A DNA stretch of 7,735 nucleotides from Opacimonas sp964559075. GTDB lineage: Bacteria > Pseudomonadota > Gammaproteobacteria > Enterobacterales > Alteromonadaceae. Location: positions 1 to 7,735 of the forward strand of contig CAZLGJ010000124.1 in the NCBI GenBank assembly GCA_964559075.1, written 5' to 3'. Shown here in pieces: positions 1 through 5,551 of the stretch; positions within the stretch are counted from its first letter, which is position 1; each line of letters opens with the position of its first letter. A model generated the notes under the pieces. It was not told the DNA's origin and did not search any database. It was given only the letters and a program-made list of their open reading frames with translations. The translations under genes were made by a program, and so were the position numbers.

Positions 1-323
1 AACCCCTGGTTGCCCGGCACTAACACATCGTGTCCGATTAAACTCGATGCCTGTAAAGCCTGATTTGACGTCATCGAAGAGGCGAAGCTCGTAAACTGTT
101 CATTCAGCTGAGAAATCCCATCCGCAGTAGTAAAACTGGTCATCTGCGCAACGAGCTGATCATTGTCCACGGGCTTCGTTGGATCTTGATTGGCAAGCTG
201 TTCTGTAAGTAACGCAAAAAAGTCTTCTTGTTTAAGCGTTTGCTCTGACCCATCAACGACAGGGACTGACTCTTCTTGCCAGTACAACTCTCGATTGAGG
301 CCGATGTTATTGACGTTATTCAT
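1..323 (-). CDS. flgD: Flagellar hook cap / hook assembly scaffold FlgD, N-terminal part (cut by window edge)
   Basis: FlgD caps the growing hook outside the outer membrane and lets FlgE subunits polymerise; it is discarded when the hook is finished. Only the first 107 codons are in the window and the gene continues past position 1. The FlgD N-terminal signature is visible at about residues 30-75: LKQEDFFALLTEQLANQDP, then TKPVDNDQLVAQM and a region matching the usual 'Q(F/L)(S/T)T.E.I.QLN' stretch (SFTTADGISQLN). The first 29 residues are variable, as in the family. The ATG at 323 lies 12 nt after the flgC stop. Its ribosome binding site is weak (AGGG about 7-9 nt upstream), so translation probably depends on coupling to flgC. 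It is the third gene of a flgB-flgC-flgD operon. Identity is firm; the C-terminal hook-cap domains cannot be judged. Confidence 0.95.
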   Translation of the reverse strand, partial: MNNVNNIGLNRELYWQEESVPVVDGSEQTLKQEDFFALLTEQLANQDPTKPVDNDQLVAQMTSFTTADGISQLNEQFTSFASSMTSNQALQASSLIGHDVLVPGNQG

Positions 324-335
324 GGGCTAACCCTG

Positions 336-764
336 TTAGTTTTGACCGAGCTGCAAGACACGGCGGAAGATCCGCTTAGTCGTATCAGCAATTTGTACGT
401 TGGTTTCGTAGGCTTTTGAAGCCGACATCATGTTCGCCATTTCTTCGACGATGTTGACGTTGGGCTTATAGATGTAACCGTTTGCATCTGCCATGGGGTT
501 ACCCGGTGCATATTCAATCTGCAAGGGGGCGTCGCTCTCGACAATCCCCATCACCTTCACGCCGTTTGTTGCATCGCCCTTGCTCGCACCGCCGAGGGCT
601 TTTTCCATCTCTGCGGCAAATACTGGGTAGCGAGCGCGATAAGTATCGCCAGCACTGCTGCTAACGGTGTTGGCATTGGCGATGTTACTGGCGGTCGTGT
701 TGAGCCGCGTCGTCTCTGCGGACATGCCTGTTGCCGCTACGTTGATTACATTAAACAGACTCAT
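336..764 (-). CDS. flgC: Flagellar basal-body proximal rod protein FlgC
   Basis: FlgC is one of the proximal rod proteins (with FlgB and FlgF) that cross the periplasm between the MS ring and the distal rod. It is exported by the flagellar type III apparatus, so no signal peptide is expected and none is seen. At 142 aa it has normal family length. The rod/hook N-terminal motif is at residues 11-33 (ATGMSAETTRLNTTASNIAN followed by ANT). The conserved C-terminal helix region is at about residues 89-125 (NPMADANGYIYKPNVNIVEE, then MANMMSASKAYETN), ending in the typical RVLQLGQ. The ATG shares one base with the flgB stop (TAATG), and a strong GGAGG lies 9 nt upstream inside the end of flgB. Both fix the start and indicate translational coupling. 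The central stretch (residues 52-70) is variable, as usual. Confidence 0.97.
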   Translation of the reverse strand: MSLFNVINVAATGMSAETTRLNTTASNIANANTVSSSAGDTYRARYPVFAAEMEKALGGASKGDATNGVKVMGIVESDAPLQIEYAPGNPMADANGYIYKPNVNIVEEMANMMSASKAYETNVQIADTTKRIFRRVLQLGQN

Positions 765-1180
765 TATTGTTGACCTCCACCAAAGGCTTTTTTCAGGCTT
801 TTAAATTTGCCGCCCAAAAATTGTAAACTGGCTTGATAGCGCATCGCAGTATCCAAAAACTCACTGCGTTCACGCTGCGCATCAACCGTATTCCCGTCAC
901 CCGTATCGGGTTGCAGCGGTATTTGATAAGCAATATCCTCCATTGCGCGATGCGATTTCCCCTGCAGATGCCCACTTTGGGTTTGAGTCATGCCTACCCG
1001 AGTTACCCCTGGGTTATTTTTCATGACTTTCTGTAGCGCTGCGTCAAAGTTGATGGCACGCGCTTTGTATCCGGGGGTATTGGCATTTGCCAAATTTTCC
1101 GCTGACACCTGCATTTGTTGATTGCGTACGGTGACAGTTGAATGATGTAAATTTGCTAGACGGTCTAAATTAATGGCCAT
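764..1180 (-). CDS. flgB: Flagellar basal-body proximal rod protein FlgB
   Basis: FlgB is a proximal rod subunit, secreted through the flagellar type III apparatus and placed next to FliE/FliF. The 138-aa length fits the family. The diagnostic rod motif ANANTPGYKA is at residues 31-40, followed by a variable middle and the C-terminal helix (about residues 103-130, REFLDTAMRYQASLQFL-like, here beginning RSEFLDTAMRYQASLQFLGG). The ATG at 1180 has a good ribosome binding site (AAGGAG, about 5 nt upstream). It is the first gene of flgBCD(E...), and its stop overlaps the flgC start by one base. A sigma-54-type promoter lies 29-44 nt upstream of the start codon. The 83-nt gap to cheR shows no terminator, so read-through from cheVR is also possible. 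Confidence 0.97.
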   Translation of the reverse strand: MAINLDRLANLHHSTVTVRNQQMQVSAENLANANTPGYKARAINFDAALQKVMKNNPGVTRVGMTQTQSGHLQGKSHRAMEDIAYQIPLQPDTGDGNTVDAQRERSEFLDTAMRYQASLQFLGGKFKSLKKAFGGGQQ

Positions 1181-1208
1181 AATTTCTCCTTCCGTTTGTG
1201 AATACTAA

Positions 1209-1224
1209 AGCAATTGGGGTGCCA
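1209..1224 (-). promoter_or_regulatory. Sigma-54 (RpoN) promoter of the flgBCD operon
   Basis: On the minus strand the sequence TGGCACCCCAATTGCT is seen, an exact match to the core consensus TGGCAC-N5-TTGCW, with GG and GC exactly 10 nt apart. The predicted transcription start is near 1198, leaving an 18-nt leader that just includes the flgB ribosome binding site. In Vibrio- and Shewanella-type polar systems the rod-hook operon is known to be read by RpoN with an enhancer-binding protein of the FlrC/FlrA family. No enhancer site was identified here; it could lie in the cheR 3' end or downstream. Confidence 0.9.
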
Positions 1225-1263
1225 ACTTCACAAACACAATGGAGAAACAATCGTTAATTTATC

Positions 1264-2097
1264 CTAAGAGACTTGATAATAAAGGCCTGTAGGGGCTTTT
1301 ACCATTTTGTAGAGGTCTTCGGTTAAGGAGACGGACTCCGAAGCACCGAGGAATAAAATACTATGAGGATGCATAGTGGCGGCAATTTGTTGCAGGATTT
1401 TCCGCTTGACGTCGTTACTAAAATAAATTAACACGTTGCGGCAAAACACCAAATCAAACTTACCTAAAGCAGCATAACTATGCATCAGGTTAAGTGGTTT
1501 AAAAGTCACAATGCGTTTGACTTCGTCGTTGATTTGATGACGACCGCGGCCGTTGACATGAAAGTACTTGGTGAGCAGCTCATTGGGCATGCCGCGTGCT
1601 AACGCATGATCATCGTAAGAGCCATCGCGACAGGCGTCGAGCATTTCTGATGACAAATCTGTGGCAATGATTTCAAACCCTCTGGCAAACGCATTGGGGT
1701 GTTTTTGTTTGTACTGCAAATAGCACAGGGCAATCGAGTACGGCTCTTGCCCTGATGAACAGGCTGCAGACCATACTCGTATTGGACGATTTAACGCATT
1801 TAGCTCATCCAAAACACTGCGTTCAAGCAGCTGGTAGGGATAGTTATCGCGAAACCACAAGGTTTCATTGGTGGTCATCGCATCGATGACTTGAGTTTGC
1901 AGCTGCCGGTCACGACCGGTGATTGCCGTGTTGATCACCGCGGTGATATCGGGTAACTCGTAACTTTCAATAAACGGAAATAAACGGCTGCGCACCAAAT
2001 ATTGCTTGGTCTTTCCCAATACAATGCCAGAGTGTTTTTCCAAAAAAGTACAAAAATCAGTATATGTTGCGTCAGAAAATTCTCTATTTTGCATCAT
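1264..2097 (-). CDS. cheR: Chemotaxis protein methyltransferase CheR
   Basis: CheR transfers methyl groups from S-adenosylmethionine to glutamates of methyl-accepting chemotaxis proteins, providing sensory adaptation together with CheB. The 277-aa product has the expected two-part layout: a helical N-terminal domain (about residues 5-75) and a SAM-dependent methyltransferase domain. Visible motifs are TTNETLWFRD (75-84), the SAM-binding loop SAACSSGQEPYSIA (110-123), the acidic strand end ATDLS (145-149), FCRNVLIYF (218-226) and the near-terminal GASES (251-255). All key regions look intact. The gene overlaps the cheV stop. The first ATG (2097) gives an ATGA overlap, while the adjacent second ATG (2094) is better spaced from the only AGG (6 nt), so the mature start may be one codon later. 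It has no promoter of its own and is co-transcribed with cheV. Placement beside flgB is common in Vibrio- and Shewanella-like genomes. Confidence 0.97.
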   Translation of the reverse strand: MMQNREFSDATYTDFCTFLEKHSGIVLGKTKQYLVRSRLFPFIESYELPDITAVINTAITGRDRQLQTQVIDAMTTNETLWFRDNYPYQLLERSVLDELNALNRPIRVWSAACSSGQEPYSIALCYLQYKQKHPNAFARGFEIIATDLSSEMLDACRDGSYDDHALARGMPNELLTKYFHVNGRGRHQINDEVKRIVTFKPLNLMHSYAALGKFDLVFCRNVLIYFSNDVKRKILQQIAATMHPHSILFLGASESVSLTEDLYKMVKAPTGLYYQVS

Positions 2098-3014
2098 TTA
2101 CCTAACCATGATTGTACTGAAGTGGCTAGCTCGTCAGGGTTAAACTTGGCAATAAAATCATCCGCGCCGACTTTCTCAACCATCGCCTGATTAAATACAC
2201 CACTTAACGATGTGTGCAGCACGACTTTGAGATCGCGCAAAGCGGGGTCGTTGCGTACTTCAGCAGTGAGGGTGTAACCATCCATTTCGGGCATTTCGAT
2301 ATCTGACACAAGCACCGCGACCTTATCAGTCACGCTACCAGTTGGCTCTGCGAGCTTGCGCAATTGTTCAAGCGCATCACGGCCGTTTTTGGCCACGTGG
2401 ATCTCTAACCCGATAGCGGTCAGTGCTTTTTTGACTTGGTTACGCGCCACACTGGAGTCATCCGCGATAAAGATGATTTTATCCTCGTTGCCTACCACGG
2501 TAAGCGTGCTTTGCACGGCTTCGGAAACATCGGTACTCAGCGGCGATATTTCATTTAGAATTTTTTCGACATCGAGGATCTCAATCAACTCTTCTTCGAT
2601 TTCGGTGACTGCCGTCAAATAGGATGCACGACCAGTACCTTTGGGCGGGGGTAAGATGCTATCCCAGTTGGTATTAATAATGCGTTCTACCGAACCAACC
2701 AAAAAACCCTGCACCGAACGGTTGTATTCCGAGATAATAATAAAGCCTGATTGCGGATCTGCAATCGGTCGACCGCCGGTAGCCATGCTCAAATCAATCA
2801 CGGAAATAGTTTTGCCGCGAATGTGTGCGACACCTCTGATCAAGGAATTGAGCTTTGGCATACTGGTAAGTTTGGGGCATTGCAGGACTTCGCGAACTTT
2901 AAAGACATTAATACCAAAACGTTGTTTGTTGTTTAATTTGAATAATAACAACTCAAGTCGATTCTGGCCCACCAACTGTGTGCGTTGGTTCACTGAATCT
3001 AAAATACTTGCCAT
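2094..3014 (-). CDS. cheV: Chemotaxis coupling protein CheV (CheW domain plus receiver domain)
   Basis: CheV links chemoreceptors to the CheA kinase, like CheW, and carries a phosphorylatable receiver domain thought to tune adaptation or act as a phosphate sink. The 306-aa product has a CheW-like domain (about residues 18-158) and a receiver domain (about 180-306). In the receiver the acidic pair D185-D186 (FIADDSS), the phospho-acceptor D238 (VSDIEMPEMDG), T268 (LHTSLSG) and K290 (FIAKFNP) are all present, so it should be phosphorylatable. I chose the ATG at 3014 because the protein then starts MASILDSVNQRTQLVGQNRL, the usual CheV N-terminus, and GGGG lies 7 nt upstream. The longer reading from 3035 adds seven unconserved residues and has no clear binding site. 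The stop overlaps cheR (ATGA). cheV is divergent from flgA. Confidence 0.96.
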   Translation of the reverse strand: MASILDSVNQRTQLVGQNRLELLLFKLNNKQRFGINVFKVREVLQCPKLTSMPKLNSLIRGVAHIRGKTISVIDLSMATGGRPIADPQSGFIIISEYNRSVQGFLVGSVERIINTNWDSILPPPKGTGRASYLTAVTEIEEELIEILDVEKILNEISPLSTDVSEAVQSTLTVVGNEDKIIFIADDSSVARNQVKKALTAIGLEIHVAKNGRDALEQLRKLAEPTGSVTDKVAVLVSDIEMPEMDGYTLTAEVRNDPALRDLKVVLHTSLSGVFNQAMVEKVGADDFIAKFNPDELATSVQSWLGK

Positions 3015-3029
3015 GTGGTTTCCCCATTT

Positions 3030-3046
3030 AGGCATGCAATTTGCTT
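3030..3046 (+). promoter_or_regulatory. Possible sigma-54 promoter reading toward flgA
   Basis: The plus strand reads AGGCATGCAATTTGCTT. GG and GC are 10 nt apart, with a full TTGC and a following TT. The first base (A for T) is off, and the -24 element has T for the last C. The predicted start is near 3056, giving a leader of about 127 nt before the flgA ATG. The site sits in the cheV leader just upstream of the cheV ribosome binding site, which makes the assignment less sure. A sigma-28-like -10 (GACGATAA at 3102-3109) has no good -35 partner. Confidence 0.4.
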
Positions 3047-3182
3047 TTACTGTTAATAACGACAGTTAGTGTCAAAAATTTATCGCGCTTAACAAGGTCT
3101 TGACGATAAGCGTAAAGGCAATCACACCATGATTATCACTGACTTTGTTATCGGCACTTTACGCCAAAAATACAGAGGATTT

Positions 3183-3899
3183 ATGCGAGTTTTCAAAAAC
3201 ACAGTAAAATTCATTGCCTTATGCATGACTTTACCTGCGTATAGTGTCGTCAACGGCTCTGCACATGCCGCGACGACCGACTCGTTGCACACCCAATTGG
3301 CTCAAGCTAGTACCCAATACCTTGCGACGCAGTTTGCCAATGACAGTGACTCAGGTATCAAAACGAGGTTACAGCCAAAAGCTATCGATCCGCGCATTCA
3401 TATTAACGCCTGTGACTGGCAGTTTTACGTAGCGCCTGATGATTTACGTAAACGCAATGTGCCGATTGCGGTGTCCTGTCAAGCGTCCAATTGGCGCATT
3501 TATGTCTATGTCGATGTGGTGCAAACCCTACCGGTGATTACCGCAACCCGTTTATTGACGCCAGATTCCGTAATTACTCCCGCTGATGTCGAGGTCAGTT
3601 ATATCGATGTGAGCAAGTTGCGCAGACAGGCATTTGCCACTAAAGAACAGGTAGTCGGCACTAAGGCCAAACGCAGGATCACTGCTGGCACTATCATTGC
3701 AGGGCAGAATATTTGCTATGTTTGTGAAGGGGATGCCGTCAAAATTACAGCGTCTCTGTCTGGGTTGTCCATCAGGACAACTGGCATCGCGCAAGAAGAC
3801 GGTCGCTTAGGCCAAACAATTAAGGTAATGAATAACCGTTCGCAAAAAATGATCTATGCAACGGTAAGCGATATTTCCAGTGTCAATGCAAATATGTGA
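3183..3899 (+). CDS. flgA: Flagellar P-ring assembly chaperone FlgA (periplasmic)
   Basis: FlgA is a periplasmic chaperone for polymerising FlgI into the P ring around the rod. From the ATG at 3183 the product is 238 aa with a classical signal peptide: basic MRVFKNTVK, hydrophobic core FIALCMTLPAYSVV, and a likely cut after NGSAHA (residue 29). An upstream ATG (3129) would put 18 extra residues before the signal peptide. The 3183 start has AGAGGA just upstream and is preferred, although spacing is short. The C-terminal SAF/FlgA domain covers about residues 115-235 (LLTPDSVITPADVEV, then QVVGTKAKRRITAGTII). C77 and C99 are suitably placed for a disulfide in the N-terminal part. A second pair (CYVC, 178-181) precedes the GDAVKI strand. 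It is divergent from cheV and followed by flgMN, as in related polar flagellar clusters. Confidence 0.95.
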   Translation: MRVFKNTVKFIALCMTLPAYSVVNGSAHAATTDSLHTQLAQASTQYLATQFANDSDSGIKTRLQPKAIDPRIHINACDWQFYVAPDDLRKRNVPIAVSCQASNWRIYVYVDVVQTLPVITATRLLTPDSVITPADVEVSYIDVSKLRRQAFATKEQVVGTKAKRRITAGTIIAGQNICYVCEGDAVKITASLSGLSIRTTGIAQEDGRLGQTIKVMNNRSQKMIYATVSDISSVNANM

Positions 3900-3907
3900 A
3901 ATAAATA

Positions 3908-3934
3908 TAAAGTTTTTCCGAGATTTGCCGATTG
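3908..3934 (+). promoter_or_regulatory. Sigma-28 (FliA) promoter of flgMN
   Basis: TAAAGTTT (3908-3915) is an exact match to the enterobacterial FliA -35 element. It is followed by exactly 11 nt and then GCCGATTG (3927-3934), which matches GCCGATAA in six of eight positions. Predicted transcription starts near 3941. This makes flgM a late-class gene controlled by the very sigma factor its product inhibits, a known negative feedback arrangement. Confidence 0.85.
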
Positions 3935-3960
3935 ACATACTGAGGAATTGTGGTTATGTA
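3932..3960 (+). promoter_or_regulatory. Possible sigma-70 promoter of flgMN overlapping the FliA promoter
   Basis: A consensus -35 TTGACA (3932-3937) overlaps the last three bases of the FliA -10 and is followed, 17 nt on, by TATGTA (3955-3960), a -10 with only the first three bases matching. It could give basal flgM expression independent of FliA. The strong -35 and correct spacing argue for it; the poor -10 argues against. Confidence 0.4.
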
Positions 3961-4020
3961 GATGTAACGTCTCGCGCGTGCTACTGCATATCATTAATGA
4001 GTGAGTAAGAGGATACAATT

Positions 4021-4329
4021 ATGAGTATTAATAACATCAACAATACATCTGGTGTCAATGTTGATTCTCGTCGGGTGGCAAACGAGCAAGCCTCAGCAGC
4101 CAAAGAAGCGCCATCTCAGGCGCCGAAACAGGCTGCGGTAGATGCGGTATCGTTAACATCATCGGCCCAAGAATTACAAAAGCTTCAAGCAAAAGCGGTT
4201 GAAGCGCCCATGAACAAAGAAAAAGTGGAAACACTGCGCGCGGCCATTCTCAACGGTGAATATCGCGTTGATCCTGAAGCGTTAGCAAATAAAATCTCGA
4301 AGTTAGAGCACGAAATCTTTGGTGTTTAA
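4021..4329 (+). CDS. flgM: Anti-sigma-28 factor FlgM
   Basis: FlgM binds FliA (sigma-28) and blocks late flagellar gene expression until the hook-basal body is finished, when it is secreted through the flagellar export channel. The 102-aa product has the family layout: a low-complexity, Asn/Ser/Ala-rich, presumably disordered N-terminal half (residues 1-40) and a C-terminal helical sigma-binding half. In the latter, VDAVSLTSSAQELQKLQ (about 40-56) and the signature EKVETLRAAILNGEYRVDPE (67-86), then ALANKISKLE, are recognisable. AAGAGGA lies 7 nt before the ATG. The preceding FliA promoter gives autoregulation. The stop is one base before the flgN start, so FlgM and its neighbour chaperone are made together. 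Confidence 0.96.
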   Translation: MSINNINNTSGVNVDSRRVANEQASAAKEAPSQAPKQAAVDAVSLTSSAQELQKLQAKAVEAPMNKEKVETLRAAILNGEYRVDPEALANKISKLEHEIFGV

Positions 4330-4330
4330 G

Positions 4331-4759
4331 ATGAGTGCGCTACATGAGCACTTGAGCTCGCAAAAACATGCGTTGGGTGATTTGATTGCGTTACTCGATC
4401 AAGAACTTCATCTGATCAGCACGCGTGATCCAGAAAAACTCACAACCCTACTCCACGATAAAGAAACCGTGCTTGATGATATCCAACAGCGTGATGGTGA
4501 GATCCAACGCTGGTATGGTAAAGCCCTTGAAAAAGACGCCGTTGATAGCGAAACAAAGCAGCTTATTAACGAATGTCAGGCACTTGTCAAACAGTGTAAA
4601 TTTCGTACCGAAATCAATCAGACTGCTGTTGCTAACGGCCAACTGCGGCTTGAGCACCTGCGTAATATCCTCAATCAATTGCGCGCCAAAGAATCCATGA
4701 CTTATGACAAGTCTGGCAAAACCCAATCTCGCGTTAGCTCAACGCCAATAAAAGCATAA
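4331..4759 (+). CDS. flgN: Flagellar export chaperone FlgN (for FlgK/FlgL)
   Basis: FlgN is a cytoplasmic chaperone that binds the hook-filament junction proteins FlgK and FlgL and takes them to the export gate; in some species it also affects FlgM translation. The 142-aa product is almost all helical and charged, consistent with the family's coiled-coil hairpin: helix 1 about residues 5-65 (LSSQKHALGDLIALLDQELH), helix 2 about 72-120 (KFRTEINQTAVANGQLRLEH). It then has a flexible, Ser/Thr-rich tail beginning YDKSGKTQ, as is common in FlgN. I use the ATG at 4331, one base after the flgM stop. A TTG at 4319 is in frame but would only add four residues inside flgM. The ribosome binding site is weak, suggesting coupling to flgM. 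The gene ends next to a terminator-like hairpin. Confidence 0.92.
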   Translation: MSALHEHLSSQKHALGDLIALLDQELHLISTRDPEKLTTLLHDKETVLDDIQQRDGEIQRWYGKALEKDAVDSETKQLINECQALVKQCKFRTEINQTAVANGQLRLEHLRNILNQLRAKESMTYDKSGKTQSRVSSTPIKA

Positions 4760-4807
4760 CGTCCCTACCTTATAAGTACTTCAGGTATTGGGACGCCCTT
4801 GTATTTT
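4760..4807 (+). terminator. Terminator-like hairpin after flgMN
   Basis: An inverted repeat pairs CGTCCC (4760-4765) with GGGACG (4790-4795) and TACCT (4766-4770) with AGGTA (4783-4787), with a two-base bulge and a 12-nt loop. A mixed T-rich stretch (TTGTATTTTCT) follows from about 4799. It begins at the first base after the flgN stop and lies in the 63-nt convergent gap to flgP, so it may stop transcription from both sides. The T-tract is imperfect, hence moderate confidence. Confidence 0.55.
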
Positions 4808-4822
4808 CTCATTGCTTATACA

Positions 4823-5299
4823 TTAATAGTACGTGATTTCTTTGATGCGCTTTGGCTGACTGACTAACGTGCGCAGATCGGCTAAACGTCGGGTGTCCAA
4901 GCTGAGTTCAGTAGCGTAGGTATCCTCATCCACAGGATATACATTAACTACTTTGGCACCTTGTACTAACCCTTGGATTTGAGCTTGTGAAAGCTGCTCT
5001 TTTAACACTAAATTTTGCATTCCGATTTGACCATTGATAGCCACCCCATAGAGTTGTTCAGCTAACTCTTGATAAGCGGCTATTTTGGATGCGGTCATCG
5101 CATTGAGCATTTGCTGTTGTTCAGTTTGCCCAGGTTGTGAACTGATCGGCGCATAGCCGACACTGGTGAGCACCGGATATTGGTCTGGAACAACGGTTTC
5201 ATACTCGATGTGCGTGTTGAAAATACTAGAGCAGCCACCGGTCAGGGTCATCAGTGACAAACAGCCTAGGTAAGTCGTCCACTTGGTTACTCTGGTCAT
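4823..5299 (-). CDS. flgP: LPP20-family outer-membrane lipoprotein, flagellar FlgP
   Basis: FlgP is an outer-membrane lipoprotein needed for full motility and flagellar stability in Vibrio; in Campylobacter a homologue forms basal disks. From the ATG at 5299 the product is 158 aa with a lipoprotein signal peptide (MTRVTKW, hydrophobic TTYLGCLSLMTLTGG) and lipid-acceptor C23 (TGGCSS). The -3 residue is T, slightly unusual. The LPP20-like domain runs from about residue 65 (QMLNAMTASKIAAYQELAEQ, then LYGVAINGQIGM) to the C-terminus. In-frame ATGs exist at 5392 and 5326. I prefer 5299 because GAGG lies 6 nt upstream and the signal peptide is then of normal length; 5326 (MKNVKTRLA...) is the alternative. 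The 5392 ATG lies upstream of the predicted sigma-54 promoter's transcription start and is excluded if that promoter is real. It is divergent from flgT and convergent with flgN. Confidence 0.85.
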   Translation of the reverse strand: MTRVTKWTTYLGCLSLMTLTGGCSSIFNTHIEYETVVPDQYPVLTSVGYAPISSQPGQTEQQQMLNAMTASKIAAYQELAEQLYGVAINGQIGMQNLVLKEQLSQAQIQGLVQGAKVVNVYPVDEDTYATELSLDTRRLADLRTLVSQPKRIKEITYY

Positions 5300-5363
5300 T
5301 GCCAACCTCGTCTTTACATTTTTCATGGGGTATTCCATTAGTTGGATGCTGTCTTTATTTGCT

Positions 5364-5379
5364 TGCATGATGCGTACCA
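5364..5379 (-). promoter_or_regulatory. Sigma-54-like promoter of flgP
   Basis: The minus strand reads TGGTACGCATCATGCA. TGGYAC is intact, GG and GC are 10 nt apart, and the -12 element is ATGC instead of TTGC (one mismatch). The predicted start is near 5353, about 54 nt before the chosen flgP ATG. RpoN control of the flgP region would agree with what is known of the Vibrio flgOP genes. Confidence 0.65.
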
Positions 5380-5444
5380 AAATATATCCCACAGCGTGTC
5401 CCCTAATATCTATATCTATGCCATGCAGATAAAAATCACATCAT

Positions 5445-5460
5445 TGGTATAGTTTGTGCT
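5445..5460 (+). promoter_or_regulatory. Sigma-54-like promoter of flgT
   Basis: The plus strand reads TGGTATAGTTTGTGCT. GG and GC are 10 nt apart, the -24 element has pyrimidines where allowed (TGGTAT), and the -12 element is GTGC instead of TTGC. The predicted start is near 5472, leaving an 80-nt leader before flgT. It lies 66 nt from the flgP promoter on the other strand, so one enhancer-binding protein site between or near them could serve both. Confidence 0.5.
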
Positions 5461-5551
5461 TTGTTCTATTACTGCCAATTAAGGCTTATACAAGTATCAA
5501 CTGCGAAACCGTTAGCTCACATCGTTAACATCAAGGAACATAGAGGAACAC

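Noticed and set aside
2641..3069. A 142-codon plus-strand open frame opposite cheV
   Set aside because: It lies wholly on the antisense strand of a confidently identified gene (CheW plus receiver domains) and its translation looks like no known protein; it has no supporting ribosome binding site or promoter.
3102..3109. GACGATAA as a FliA -10 element for flgA
   Set aside because: It matches seven of eight bases, but no TAAA-like -35 occurs at the required distance (3083-3090 reads TCGCGCTT).
3129..3182. Longer flgA start at 3129
   Set aside because: It would put 18 residues, including charged ones, before a standard signal peptide; AGAGGA precedes the ATG at 3183.
4448..4726. A 92-codon minus-strand frame opposite flgN
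   Set aside because: It is antisense to the FlgN helices. Its hydrophobic look comes from reversed charged/helical codons; there is no context for a gene there.
5300..5392. Longer flgP start at 5392
   Set aside because: It lies upstream of the predicted sigma-54 transcription start (near 5353) and gives an over-long N-terminus before the lipoprotein signal; GAGG is correctly placed before 5299.
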